64,000 nucleotides of DNA. Source: DATBQN01 sp963755825 (GTDB lineage: Bacteria; Acidobacteriota; Thermoanaerobaculia; Multivoradales; UBA5704). The translations under genes and the position numbers were made by a program. Location: positions 1,860,001 to 1,924,000 of the forward strand of contig CAVWLA010000001.1 of NCBI GenBank assembly GCA_963755825.1. Direction: 5' to 3'. Under the pieces are notes generated by a model, which made no database searches, was not told where the DNA came from, and worked only from the letters and a program-made list of their open reading frames with translations. Shown one piece after another: positions 30,801 to 37,017 of the stretch (within the stretch, counting starts at the first letter, position 1; each line of letters begins with the position of its first letter).

Positions 30801-31308
30801 GCTGGTCAACATGGGCAACGTGCCGCTCTCGAACGTCAACGCCACGGCGCACTTCGCGGCGGTCTTCACGGCGCCTTCGAGCTTCACCCTGGAGTCGCTC
30901 ACCAGCGGCGACTTCACCGTCAACGGCGGCTTCGACGGCAACGGCGCGACCGACCTGCTGGCGGCCGGCAACACGCTCGCCATCGGTGCCTCGGGCGAGA
31001 TCTCGATCGCTCTGCGCGTCGACTCGGGCGGCAAGGTCGGGCCCTACAGCTGCTCGAGCATGGCACGCGCCACCAGCCCCGCCGGCGTGCCGGTGACCGA
31101 CGTCTCGCAGAACGGCGACGACCCGGACCCCGACCACGACGGCAACCCGACCAACAACAACGACCCGACCCTCTTCGAGCTGCCGGTGAGCGTGCTGCAG
31201 ATCCCGACGCTCTCGGCCTTCGGCCTGGCCGGGCTCGCCATGCTGCTCGGCCTCGGCGGCCTCGTCGCCCTGCGCCGGCGGCGGAGCCTGCGGCTCGGCG
31301 GCGAGTAG
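24817..31308 (+). CDS. Giant exported multidomain surface protein with IPTL-CTERM signal
   Basis: A 2163-residue protein with signal peptide (LGILVTAAAVFTSPAWAQ) and GGTAAGGAG 7 bp before ATG 24817. Residues ~25-850 are DUF11/CARDB-like adhesin repeats. Three SdrD-B/Cna-B-like modules follow (starts near 858, 988, 1125: GDFVWADVNSNGIQDDG, GDYVWFDRNADGVQNE, GDQVWHDDNNDGIF), with Asp/Asn-rich calcium-type loops. Four GEVED-type modules begin near 1284, 1468, 1641 and 1801, each opening with (D/Y)FGDAP or YGDAP and ending DGEVEDYA. A last DUF11-like domain leads to QIPTLSAFGLAGLAMLLGLGG plus an RRRR tail, an IPTL-CTERM sorting signal. Probably sorted to the outer surface, as for PEP-CTERM proteins. 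No sortase is in the window. A weak promoter (TTGACG-17-TTACCC at 24725-24753) may precede it. Confidence 0.88.
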   Translation: MRRSLGILVTAAAVFTSPAWAQPLAKAAVSVDAGSTKQTGQTFGYRLTYNCSNTSGPCLNAEVDDLLPAVVSFVSTVPASPTGDVAAINVTNNFMGSGRTRVQFVLNSPLTAGNSGDLLINVQFPNGTTPNGTVATNTADGINLGATPGTFTTPPVNVTAVASLQASLSKSLTTSPANLDMPESYRLRISVPNSPGALELTSIGPVIDTLPAGTVFNSASPAADCEPGCDGTTPATVTWTSPCSVPLGPGGNCDIQVNVTFPSATFTSGASVTNSFTATGTPLGGAPQSLGIGTTTHTVTTFVPSATAGLSKGINGGSPNPPTLNQTFSYDLNPSNSGNVPLDTMVVIDTLPVSLQLASVTTGAYNNLAPFAAGVGVQVSYEKNTALGTFTLWGSSPNTTTNTTLTAPPPGLGAGEYVTRVRWQYGQAAVGMSASTRPLVTGQIVNPDNAGNPVAFGTTVQNCAALTAVYTAGPTNVSQNSCNTFTVSGPFVQLNPAKENLSGGGPFNPGQTVSWRLRVRSAPQSSDPAPLAGLTGADLLPVDLIFVSWAFDDQGTGLPAPQVFQQIPNYAGTGRTLLRWQWNAGSGSLGVNQQVWINVTTTIRSGATFGPLSNTFDLGSDNPGLGQRCSGSSQTDALDLDGDGNTTETLCTSSGTINVAPIAQLVSNKQVQGVCDGGGFSGTSSGTLVGGKVDYQLQVQNVGSVPMQNLVLIDILPFVGDTGVRDTSPRGSQWQPLLAAPILPPPGTVLSYSTSGNPCRGEVGGPTTACDPPNWTTVPPTPITAARSFKVEFGSRVVGPFDTVKFVFHLTAPGNVAPATTAFNSFAYQADRGDGLGSLAAEPQKVGVALGSCDAASLGDFVWADVNSNGIQDDGPTGLNGLYVRLLSPGADGVPGTPDDVLLAATVTGNSPTNTAGWYDFPGLAPGSYFVCVTPPPTFVFTQPDKTTDNLDSDANTTTGCSPLVTLVANQHDPDVDFGLVATQLAALGDYVWFDRNADGVQNESTWDGANGVAVKLFVDDGDGVAQPGGPDALVATTVTADDVYGRPGYYRFDGLVPGLHYYVQFVKPASATAFTTPSVGGDPTLDSNADLTNGTSPMVTLAPGEYNPTLDAGLVEPAGPLALGDQVWHDDNNDGIFAPQNGELGIDGVRLDLYRDTNHDGLPTLDEHVGTTFTATSGGFAGRYLFSGLAAGDYIVVVDPSNFSGSGALAGLASSTGNDPAPDPDDDVNGDDNGTAVGALTASHPITLTPGGEPTSEDGDPNTNLTLDFGFAAAAAAPQPRYDYGDAPDVAAGTATGDYNTTELDNGPRHLLGVANAPYLGACVDADDGLHQNALARADDNTSSAFTVGTCAVPGQDEDGVTFSGPFVPGATAAFHVTSGGPVACVLNAWVDWNRDGVFGDSPGEQIATDLTVPTGPAATINAAVPATAIPGVTYARFRCSTATGLGPTGTAPDGEVEDYAVGVVGSDFGDAPATYGTAGAGAASHLVDPLAPLMLGRCVDTEPDGQPSADALGDDKATGTSRVGTCFSDEDGVTFTTPLTACTTAQATVFLTSPTGAGRLDAWIDWNRNGTFDAGEQIATSQALVAGANTLTFSVPCTAAAGQSYARFRLSSAGGLGATGAAPDGEVEDYSVILGDVDFGDAPNSYGTTLASGGPFHRVVAGFSLGATEDAEPDGQPSVGATGDGADEDGVTLPGALVACSTQSITVSLTNTAGIATPRLDAWIDWDGDGAFNDPRDRVASSLALVSGANTLNVNVPCDAKSKLSYARFRLSSTGVAGPGGAAVDGEVEDYAATVEGLDFGDAPDPGYPTLLASNGARHAVLPVGNPTLGTLVDTEADGQPNATATGDDTHGVDDEDGVSFPATLIPGAPGKIQLRTGSTGGVVSCWIDFNRNNSWADAGDQVVTDVAIAANTTTAQTFAVPVGSPQGMAVSRCRISSQRGLAVTGLAPDGEVEDQLAPIGVEQPSIGIAKRLVSIQQDGANPLVFHLVFAVKLVNMGNVPLSNVNATAHFAAVFTAPSSFTLESLTSGDFTVNGGFDGNGATDLLAAGNTLAIGASGEISIALRVDSGGKVGPYSCSSMARATSPAGVPVTDVSQNGDDPDPDHDGNPTNNNDPTLFELPVSVLQIPTLSAFGLAGLAMLLGLGGLVALRRRRSLRLGGE

Positions 31309-31333
31309 AGGTCAGGATCGAGAGCTTGAGAAA

Positions 31334-31365
31334 CGGCTCGCCGCCAGGGTGCTGGCGGCGAGCCG
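31334..31365 (+). terminator. Hairpin after giant surface protein gene
   Basis: CGGCTCGCCGCCA (31334-31346) and its exact complement (31353-31365) form a 13-bp stem with a 6-nt loop, 28 bp after the stop. No T-tract follows. It may terminate or attenuate before the DUF4337 gene. Confidence 0.5.
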
Positions 31366-31389
31366 CGAAATGCCAGCCGAGGAGAGCGC

Positions 31390-31980
31390 ATGCCCGAAGG
31401 ACCCGAAGTCGAGACCGACCGCCTGCACGAGGCCATCCACGAGGAGCTGGAGAAGGAAGAGGGCGCCGGCGGCCGCTTCCTCAAGCTGATCGCCCTCACC
31501 ACGGCGATCCTCGCCGCCTTCGCCGCCGTCGCCGCGCTGCGCGCCGGAGCGACGGTCAACGAGGCGCTGCTGCTGAAGACCGACGCCACGCGGCTGCAAG
31601 GCCTGGCCTCGGACCAGTGGGCCTACTACCAGGCCAAGGGCGTCAAGGCCGAGGTGCAGGCGACGGCGCAGACCGCCTGGCTCGCCGCCGGCAAGGCGGC
31701 GCCGCCGGCCTACGCCGCCGAGGAGCGGCGCTACAAGGGCGAGCAGAAGGCGATCCAGGAGAAGGCCAAGGGGTTCGAGGAGCAGCGCGACGAGCGCGTC
31801 AAGGAGTCCGACGAGCTCCTCCACCACCACCACCGCTTCGCCGACGCCGTCGCCCTCTTCCAGGTCTCGATCGCGCTCGGCGCCGTCGCCGCCCTCACCC
31901 GCAGCCGTCCGGTCTGGTGGGCCTCGATGGCGGTCGGCCTGGCGGGGATCGCCCTCTTCGCCCTGGCCTTCGCCGCCTGA
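31390..31980 (+). CDS. DUF4337-like membrane protein
   Basis: A 196-residue protein with an N-terminal acidic stretch, a first hydrophobic segment (LIALTTAILAAFAAVAALRAGATVN), a long charged helix (about residues 85-150, EERRYKGEQKAIQEKAKGFEEQRDE) and two C-terminal transmembrane segments (FQVSIALGAVAALTR and WWASMAVGLAGIALFALAFAA). This layout and the DQWAYYQAKGVKAEV stretch match DUF4337, a widespread family of unknown function. Start ATG 31390 follows GGAGAG. Four consecutive His (HHHH) occur after the coiled part. Confidence 0.78.
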   Translation: MPEGPEVETDRLHEAIHEELEKEEGAGGRFLKLIALTTAILAAFAAVAALRAGATVNEALLLKTDATRLQGLASDQWAYYQAKGVKAEVQATAQTAWLAAGKAAPPAYAAEERRYKGEQKAIQEKAKGFEEQRDERVKESDELLHHHHRFADAVALFQVSIALGAVAALTRSRPVWWASMAVGLAGIALFALAFAA

Positions 31981-32082
31981 GGCCGGCGCGATCGGCGCGG
32001 CGGCGCGCGCCGGGCCGGTCGGCGATGCGCCGGGGTGTGCGATACTTCAGCACAAGCCGTTCCAATCGAATTGGAGTCCCCC

Positions 32083-32772
32083 ATGCCCGCCGGCGACCCG
32101 CCGGGAGAGGCTGTGAACTTGGGCGAACCGACCCGTCTCCCCGCCGCCGGCAGCCACCGAGGCCAGCCCGAGATCTCCGCCGCCGAGCGCGCCGTGAGCG
32201 ACTTCCGGCGCGGCGTCGAGCGCGAGAAGAATTTCGAGATTCTCTTTGAGCGCTATCGGCCGCGGATCGAGCGCTTCCTGGCGCCGCGGGTCTTCTCGCC
32301 GGACGAGCGGCTCGACCTAACCCAAGCGGTCTTCCTGCGGATCTATCAGGGGTTGGAGGGCTACCGGGGAGAGGGGTCGCTCGACGGCTGGGTGCTGCAG
32401 ATCGCCTTCAACGTCTATCGCAAGTGGCGCGAGCGGCAGCCGGGAGGGCCGCGGGGGGTGAACGAGGTGCCCCTCGGCGCGCCCGGAGCGCCCGAGCCGC
32501 CGCCGGCAGCCGGCGCGACCACGGGGGAGCCGGGCTCGCCGCTCGACCACGCCGTGCGCCGCGAGCGCCTCGAGGTCCTGCGGCGGGCGATCGACGAGCT
32601 CCCCCGCCAGCAGCGGCTCTGCATGGAGCTGCGGGTCTACCAGGAGCGCAGCGTCAAGGAGATCGCGGCGGCGCTCAGGATCTCGCCGGAGACGGTCAAG
32701 GCGCACCTCTTCCAGGCGCGCCAGGGGCTGTGGAGCCGCTTGAGCGGCACGTTTGGGAGCATCGATCTCTGA
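32083..32772 (+). CDS. ECF-type RNA polymerase sigma factor
   Basis: A 229-residue extracytoplasmic-function sigma factor. Region 2 spans about residues 45-110 (FEILFERYRPRIERFLAPRV, LTQAVFLRIYQGLEGYRGEGSLDGWVLQIAFNVYRKWRER, with the -10 recognition helix). Region 4 is at about 160-220 (LRRAIDELPRQQRLCMELRVYQERSVKEIAAALRISPETVKAHLFQARQGL), whose second helix recognises -35. Start ATG 32083 follows GGAG. It heads an operon with a membrane anti-sigma factor (16-bp gap) and a TPR-CHAT protein. Four copies of an ECF-type promoter lie within 9 kb and are its likely targets, one of them inside this gene at 32317-32347. A GATACT box at 32041 may serve basal transcription. Confidence 0.9.
   Translation: MPAGDPPGEAVNLGEPTRLPAAGSHRGQPEISAAERAVSDFRRGVEREKNFEILFERYRPRIERFLAPRVFSPDERLDLTQAVFLRIYQGLEGYRGEGSLDGWVLQIAFNVYRKWRERQPGGPRGVNEVPLGAPGAPEPPPAAGATTGEPGSPLDHAVRRERLEVLRRAIDELPRQQRLCMELRVYQERSVKEIAAALRISPETVKAHLFQARQGLWSRLSGTFGSIDL
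32317..32347 (+). promoter_or_regulatory. Candidate intragenic ECF promoter (copy P4, one mismatch)
   Basis: CTAACCC at 32317-32323 and GGATCTATC at 32339-32347 with a 15-bp spacer, the same spacing as the three intergenic copies; only one base differs from CTAAACC. It sits in the sense direction in the sigma gene. It uses CTA and TAT codons, which are uncommon in this GC-rich gene. It would transcribe the anti-sigma and CHAT genes without an intact sigma gene. A chance match in coding sequence cannot be excluded. Confidence 0.4.
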
Positions 32773-32788
32773 GGCGAGGAGCCGAGCC

Positions 32789-33595
32789 GTGACCGAGGTG
32801 GCCGACAACGCAGACGACTTCCGAGCGGCGCTCGCCGAGCTGATCGAGACCACCCGCCCGGAGGCCGCCGAGCACCCTGGCGCCGAGCGCTGGCTCGCCT
32901 ACCAGCGCGGCGAGCTCGCCGCCGGCGACGAGGCGGCGCTCGCCGAGCACCTGGTGCGCTGCCGCGACTGCTTCGACCTGGCCCAGGCGGCGGCGGCCTT
33001 CGCCATTCCCGCCGGAGACGAGAGCGCCGCGGCCGGCGGTGATCTCGACGCGCGCGAGCTCTGGCGCCGGCTCGAAGCGAGCCGCGCGCCGGGCGGCGAG
33101 ACTTCCGCACCGCCGCCGCCCGCCCGGCTCGCCGGCCGCCGCGGCCGCCAATTCCCGTACGCCCTCGCCGCGGCCCTCTTCCTCGCCCTGCTCTCCTCGG
33201 CCGCCTGGAACCTCCGCCAGTGGAGGGCTCTCGCCGCGCTCGGCGCGCCGCGGGCCGACGCGCCGATCTTCGACTTCTCCGGCGGCGAGCGGCTCGCCGA
33301 GGCGGAGAGGACGGTGCGCGCCGACGGCGGCCCCTGGCTGCTGGTCTTCCACCCCAGCGAGGAGCTGCCCCTCTACCGCCTGACGATCCGTGACGCGACC
33401 GGCGGCGCCCTCTCGACGCTCCTGCTCCACCCGAGCGCCGACCTGGCGCTGACGGTCCAGCTCCCCGCCGGGCTGCCGCTGGGGAGCTACCGCCTGGAGC
33501 TGTCGGCCGCGACTGCCGGCTCCGCCGCATCCGAGCCCGCTCCCGTCCTCGAGACCCATCGGCTGCGCGTCACGGAGGCGGCCCGAGGAGGCTGA
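32789..33595 (+). CDS. Membrane-bound zinc-finger anti-sigma factor
   Basis: A 268-residue protein starting at GTG 32789 (GAGGAG upstream). The N-terminal part carries the zf-HC2 motif: LAEHLVRCRDCFDL gives His54, Cys58 and Cys61, as in zinc-binding anti-sigma domains. A single transmembrane helix (FPYALAAALFLALLSSAAWNL, about 123-143) follows a Pro-rich linker. The outside part (WLLVFHPSEELPLYRLTIRD...LPLGSYRLELS) looks like an Ig-type beta sandwich that could sense a ligand or be cleaved. It lies between its presumed sigma factor and a CHAT protease, so proteolytic release of the sigma factor is an attractive idea; that is inference. Confidence 0.8.
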   Translation: MTEVADNADDFRAALAELIETTRPEAAEHPGAERWLAYQRGELAAGDEAALAEHLVRCRDCFDLAQAAAAFAIPAGDESAAAGGDLDARELWRRLEASRAPGGETSAPPPPARLAGRRGRQFPYALAAALFLALLSSAAWNLRQWRALAALGAPRADAPIFDFSGGERLAEAERTVRADGGPWLLVFHPSEELPLYRLTIRDATGGALSTLLLHPSADLALTVQLPAGLPLGSYRLELSAATAGSAASEPAPVLETHRLRVTEAARGG

Positions 33596-33596
33596 G

Positions 33597-36500
33597 ACGA
33601 CCCGGCCGCGAGCGAGCGCCGGCCCGGATCTCCGGGCCTACGGCGAGCTCGCCCTCGCCCTCTTCCTCGTCGCGGGCCTCGCGTGCGGCGGCAGGGAGAG
33701 GGCGGCGCCGGCCGCCGATCGCAGGCCCGCCGCGGCGAGCCCGGCCCCCGCTGCGCCCACCGCGCCAGCCGCCCCCGCCTGTCGAGAGCCGCGGTCGCTC
33801 CGCGTCGCGGTGCACCGCGGCGACTACCTCCACGCCGCGGCCGAGCAGGGGCCGCGCGACGTCGCCGTCACCCTCTCCGACGCCGCCGGCAGGCCTCTCC
33901 TCACCATCGACAGCCTGATCGCCGCCAGACCGCCCTGGCCGCCGGAGGAGGTCCACTGGGTGGCGGCGGCGGACGGCGTGCTGCGCCTCGACGCGGCGCG
34001 GCTCGACGGCGCCGCCGGCCCCTGCCCCATCCGCCTGCTGGAGCGCCGGCCGGCGACCGCCGGCGACCGCGAGCGGGCGGCGGCCGAGGCGGCGCTCGCC
34101 GAGGCGCACGCGCGGCGCCGGCAGAACGCCGAGGCGAGCTGCCGCGCCGGCGCCGCGGACTACGCGCGCGCCGACACCCTCTTCGCCCGCCTCGCCCTGC
34201 CGCGCCGCCGCGCCGAGACCCTCCTCGGCCTCGGCATGCTCGACGCCGACTGCCTCGGCGAGAAGACCGCCGCGCTCGCCGCCCTCCGCCGCGCCGAGCC
34301 TCTCTTCGCCGGCGACGAGGCAGGCGAGGCCGCCGTCCGCGAGCGTCTCGGCGAGCTCCACTTCGCGCGCGGCGATCTCGACGCCGCGATCGACAGCTAC
34401 CGGCGGGCGCTCGCCGCGCGCCGGCGGCTCGGCGACCGCACCGGCGAGGCGCTGACCTCGAACAACCTCGGCCACGCGCTCGACCTGCGCGGCCGCTACG
34501 ACGAGGCGGCGGCGCTCTTCGACCGCGCCCTGGCGCTGTGGGCGGCGGGCGACAACCCCGCCGAGCGCGCCAGGACCAGCCTCAACCGCGGCGAGCTCGA
34601 CCGCGAGCTGGGGGCGGTCGAGCGCGCCCGCGCCCGCTTCGGCGAGGCGCTGGCGCTCTTCCGCCGCGCGCGGGACCACGCCGGCGAGGCCGCCGCGCTC
34701 AACGCCCTGGGTCTCATAGCTCTCGACGCCGGCCAGCCGCGCGCCGCCCTGGCGCCGCTCGCGAGCGCCCTGGCGCTACGGCGCCCCGGCACCCGCGGCA
34801 GGGCGGTCACCCTGACCACCCTGGGGGTCGCCGACCGCCAGCTCGGCCAGCTCGACGACGCCCGCCGCGCCTACGCCGAGGCGTCGCCGATCTTCCACCG
34901 CCTGGGCGACGGCCGCGAGGAGGCGCGGAGCCTCGGCAACTTGGGGTGGCTCGAGGCCACCGCCGGCGCCGACGACGCCGCGCTCGCCGACTTCGACCGC
35001 GCCCTGGCGCTGCCGGCGGCGGCGACCGACCCGCCGGCGAGGGCCTGGATGTTGCGCGGCAGGGCGGCGGCGCTGCGCCACCGCGGCGACCTCCCGGCGG
35101 CCCGGCAGGCGATGGAGGCGGCGCTCGCCGCTGTCGAGCGCCACCGCTTCCGCCAGCGGAGCTACGACACCCGCGCCGCCTTCTTCTCGACCCAGCAGGA
35201 CGCCTACGACTTCCTCATCGACCTGCTAATGGAGATGCACCGCGGGTCGCCCGGCGCCGGCTTCGATGCCGCGGCGCTCGCCGTCGCCGAGCGTGCCTTC
35301 GCCCGCTCGCTCCTCGACGAGCTGGCGGCGAGCGGCACCGATCCGCACCACGGCGCGGCGCCCGCCCTCTTCGCCCGCCAGCGCGCCCTCGAGGAGGAGA
35401 TCGACGCCCTCGCCGGCCGCGAAGCGAAGCTCGGCCAGGATCTCGGCGTCACCGGCGAGCAGCTGCGGCCGCTCCAGAGCCTGCTGGCCCGCCGCTGGGA
35501 GCAGCTCGACCGGGTGCAGGCCCTGCTGCGCGCCGCCAGCCCGCGCTACGCGGCGCTCACTCAGCCGCGGCCGTGGAGCGCCGGCGAGGTGCAGCGGCGC
35601 CTGCTCGATCGCGACACCCTCCTCCTCGAGTACCGGCTCGGCGCCGAGCGGAGCTTCGTCTGGGCGGTGACGCCGGAAGCGCTGGCGAGCTTCGCGCTGC
35701 CCGGCCGCGCCGCCATCGAGGCGCTGGCGGCCCGCGCCGCCGACCTCGCCGCCCGCAGCCGCGGCCGCCAGGTGGAGATCGCCGCCGACCAGCAGCTCGC
35801 CAAGCTGGCGCGGGTGCTCCTGGCGCCGGTCGCCGGCCTGCTGCCCGGCAAGCGCCTGCTGGTGGTGGGCGACGGCATCCTCCAGCGGGTGCCCTTCGCC
35901 GCTCTCCCCGACCCGGCGGGCGGCGAGCCGCTGGTCGCCCGCCACGAGATCGTCTCCCTCCCCTCGATCTCGGTCCTCGGCATCCTCCGCCAGGAGGTCG
36001 GCGGGCGGACGCCGGCGCCGAAGACCCTCTGGGTGCTCGCCGACCCGGCCTTCGGCGGCGCCTTCGCGCCGCTCCCCCACACCCGGCAGGAGGCGGCGGC
36101 GATCCTGGCGCTGGCGCCGCCGGGCGGCCGCGCCGCGCTCCTCGGCGCGGCGGCGAGCCGCGCCGCCGTGCTCGGCGCGGCGCTCGGCGACTACCGCTAC
36201 CTGCACTTCGCCACCCACGGCTCGTTCACCGCCGGCGGTGCCGGCGGCCGGCTGGTCCTCGCCCAGCTCGACGGCGGCGGCCGGCGGCTGGCGGACGGCT
36301 TCCTCGACCTCGCCGACATCTACGACCTCGATCTCAGAGCCGACCTCGTCGTGCTCAGCGCCTGCCAGTCCGCCCTCGGCCGCGAGGTGCGCGGGGAGGG
36401 GATCATGGGCATGACGCGGGGGTTCTTCTACGCCGGCGCCGAGCGGGTGCTGGTGAGCCTGTGGAACGTCAACGACCGGGCGAGCGCCGAGCTGATGCGG

Positions 36501-36674
36501 CGCTTCTATCGCGGCATGCTGGAGGAGCGGCTGCCGCCGCCGGCGGCGCTCCGCGCGGCGCAGGACTCGATCCGCCGCGAGGAGCGCTACCGCTCCCCCT
36601 ACTTCTGGGCCGGCTTCGTCCTCCAGGGCGAGTGGCGGGACACCGCTCGACCCGGCGGACTAAACCCGCCCTGA
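33597..36674 (+). CDS. TPR-CHAT protease, probable lipoprotein, with apparent ACG start
   Basis: A 1025-residue protein if started at ACG 33597, which lies 5 bp after a perfect AGGAGG (33586-33591) and overlaps the anti-sigma stop region. No ATG, GTG or TTG exists in frame before 33810, yet codons 18-31 read LALALFLVAGLACGG, a lipoprotein-like signal with Cys30 (GLAC is off-consensus at -3). A beta-type domain (SLRVAVHRGDYLHAAAE) and about seven TPRs (residues ~215-520) follow. The C-terminal CHAT domain has the catalytic pair His874 in HFATHGSF and Cys923 in LSACQSALG, plus GEGIMGMTRGFFYAGAERVLVSLWNV and a YRSPYFWAGFVLQG end. CHAT enzymes are caspase-like proteases, often activated through attached TPRs. 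Third gene of the sigma operon. Confidence 0.85.
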   Translation, partial: TTRPRASAGPDLRAYGELALALFLVAGLACGGRERAAPAADRRPAAASPAPAAPTAPAAPACREPRSLRVAVHRGDYLHAAAEQGPRDVAVTLSDAAGRPLLTIDSLIAARPPWPPEEVHWVAAADGVLRLDAARLDGAAGPCPIRLLERRPATAGDRERAAAEAALAEAHARRRQNAEASCRAGAADYARADTLFARLALPRRRAETLLGLGMLDADCLGEKTAALAALRRAEPLFAGDEAGEAAVRERLGELHFARGDLDAAIDSYRRALAARRRLGDRTGEALTSNNLGHALDLRGRYDEAAALFDRALALWAAGDNPAERARTSLNRGELDRELGAVERARARFGEALALFRRARDHAGEAAALNALGLIALDAGQPRAALAPLASALALRRPGTRGRAVTLTTLGVADRQLGQLDDARRAYAEASPIFHRLGDGREEARSLGNLGWLEATAGADDAALADFDRALALPAAATDPPARAWMLRGRAAALRHRGDLPAARQAMEAALAAVERHRFRQRSYDTRAAFFSTQQDAYDFLIDLLMEMHRGSPGAGFDAAALAVAERAFARSLLDELAASGTDPHHGAAPALFARQRALEEEIDALAGREAKLGQDLGVTGEQLRPLQSLLARRWEQLDRVQALLRAASPRYAALTQPRPWSAGEVQRRLLDRDTLLLEYRLGAERSFVWAVTPEALASFALPGRAAIEALAARAADLAARSRGRQVEIAADQQLAKLARVLLAPVAGLLPGKRLLVVGDGILQRVPFAALPDPAGGEPLVARHEIVSLPSISVLGILRQEVGGRTPAPKTLWVLADPAFGGAFAPLPHTRQEAAAILALAPPGGRAALLGAAASRAAVLGAALGDYRYLHFATHGSFTAGGAGGRLVLAQLDGGGRRLADGFLDLADIYDLDLRADLVVLSACQSALGREVRGEGIMGMTRGFFYAGAERVLVSLWNVNDRASAELMRRFYRGMLEERLPPPAALRAAQDSIRREERYRSPYFWAGFVLQGEWRDTARPGGLNPP

Positions 36675-36690
36675 GGAGAGTGGATCTATG
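36660..36690 (+). promoter_or_regulatory. ECF-type promoter P1, upstream of 55-residue peptide
   Basis: CTAAACC (36660-36666), 15-bp spacer, GGATCTATG (36682-36690). The AAC-containing -35 and TCTA-containing -10 fit the ECF pattern. The -35 box overlaps the last codons of the TPR-CHAT gene. Predicted start near 36697 gives a ~40-nt leader before ATG 36738. Confidence 0.7.
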
Positions 36691-36737
36691 CGAAATGACA
36701 CGCCTGATCCTGACACCCTGATCGAAAGGAGACCAAC

Positions 36738-36905
36738 ATGTCCACCGACGCCTCCCCCCGCAACGGCAGCAACCCCCTCCCCACCTCCGCCATGGCGAGC
36801 GGCGCCTCGTCGTCCCACCTCGTCAACCCCCACGCCATCGTCGAGGTCGCCTCTTCGGGGACCGGCACCACCAACGACCCCGCCGGCTCCGACAAGAAGC
36901 CCTGA
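36738..36905 (+). CDS. 55-residue peptide with its own ECF-type promoter
   Basis: A short gene with a good Shine-Dalgarno (GAAAGGAG, 6 bp before ATG 36738), a dedicated promoter of the locus-specific type, and a hairpin after the stop. The peptide (begins MSTDASPRNG, contains SHLVNPHAIVEVAS, ends GSDKKP) is rich in Ser, Gly, Asn and Pro, has no Cys, no signal peptide and no membrane segment, and looks disordered. I recognise no family. Its place between the TPR-CHAT gene and the convergent CHAT/caspase-like operon, under the same promoter motif, makes it a candidate CHAT substrate, signal or effector precursor. That role is inference. Confidence 0.65.
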   Translation: MSTDASPRNGSNPLPTSAMASGASSSHLVNPHAIVEVASSGTGTTNDPAGSDKKP

Positions 36906-36935
36906 GCGCGGCGCAGGCCGCGCGGCACCCCCCTG

Positions 36936-36963
36936 GAGAGCTCGCTGCTGCCGGCGAGCTCTC
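36936..36963 (+). terminator. Terminator-like hairpin after peptide gene
   Basis: GAGAGCTCGC (36936-36945) pairs perfectly with GCGAGCTCTC (36954-36963), 8-nt loop, followed by a pyrimidine-rich stretch with several T. It separates the peptide gene from the convergent CHAT operon. Confidence 0.6.
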
Positions 36964-37017
36964 GCCGTCTTCTCTCCCCGCTCGTCGCTCGTCACCCCGG
37001 TCGTCAGTCCTCGCTCC

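Noticed and set aside
24748..31137. A continuous minus-strand reading frame of over 2100 codons opposite the giant surface protein
   Set aside because: Its protein is an Arg/Gly/Val/Ala-rich shadow with no motifs; in sequence of this GC content stops are rare on the opposite strand. The plus frame has a signal peptide, domains and a ribosome site.
33683..36721. Plus-strand alternative frame over the TPR-CHAT gene
   Set aside because: Arg/Pro-rich shadow; the other plus frame has TPR and CHAT motifs.
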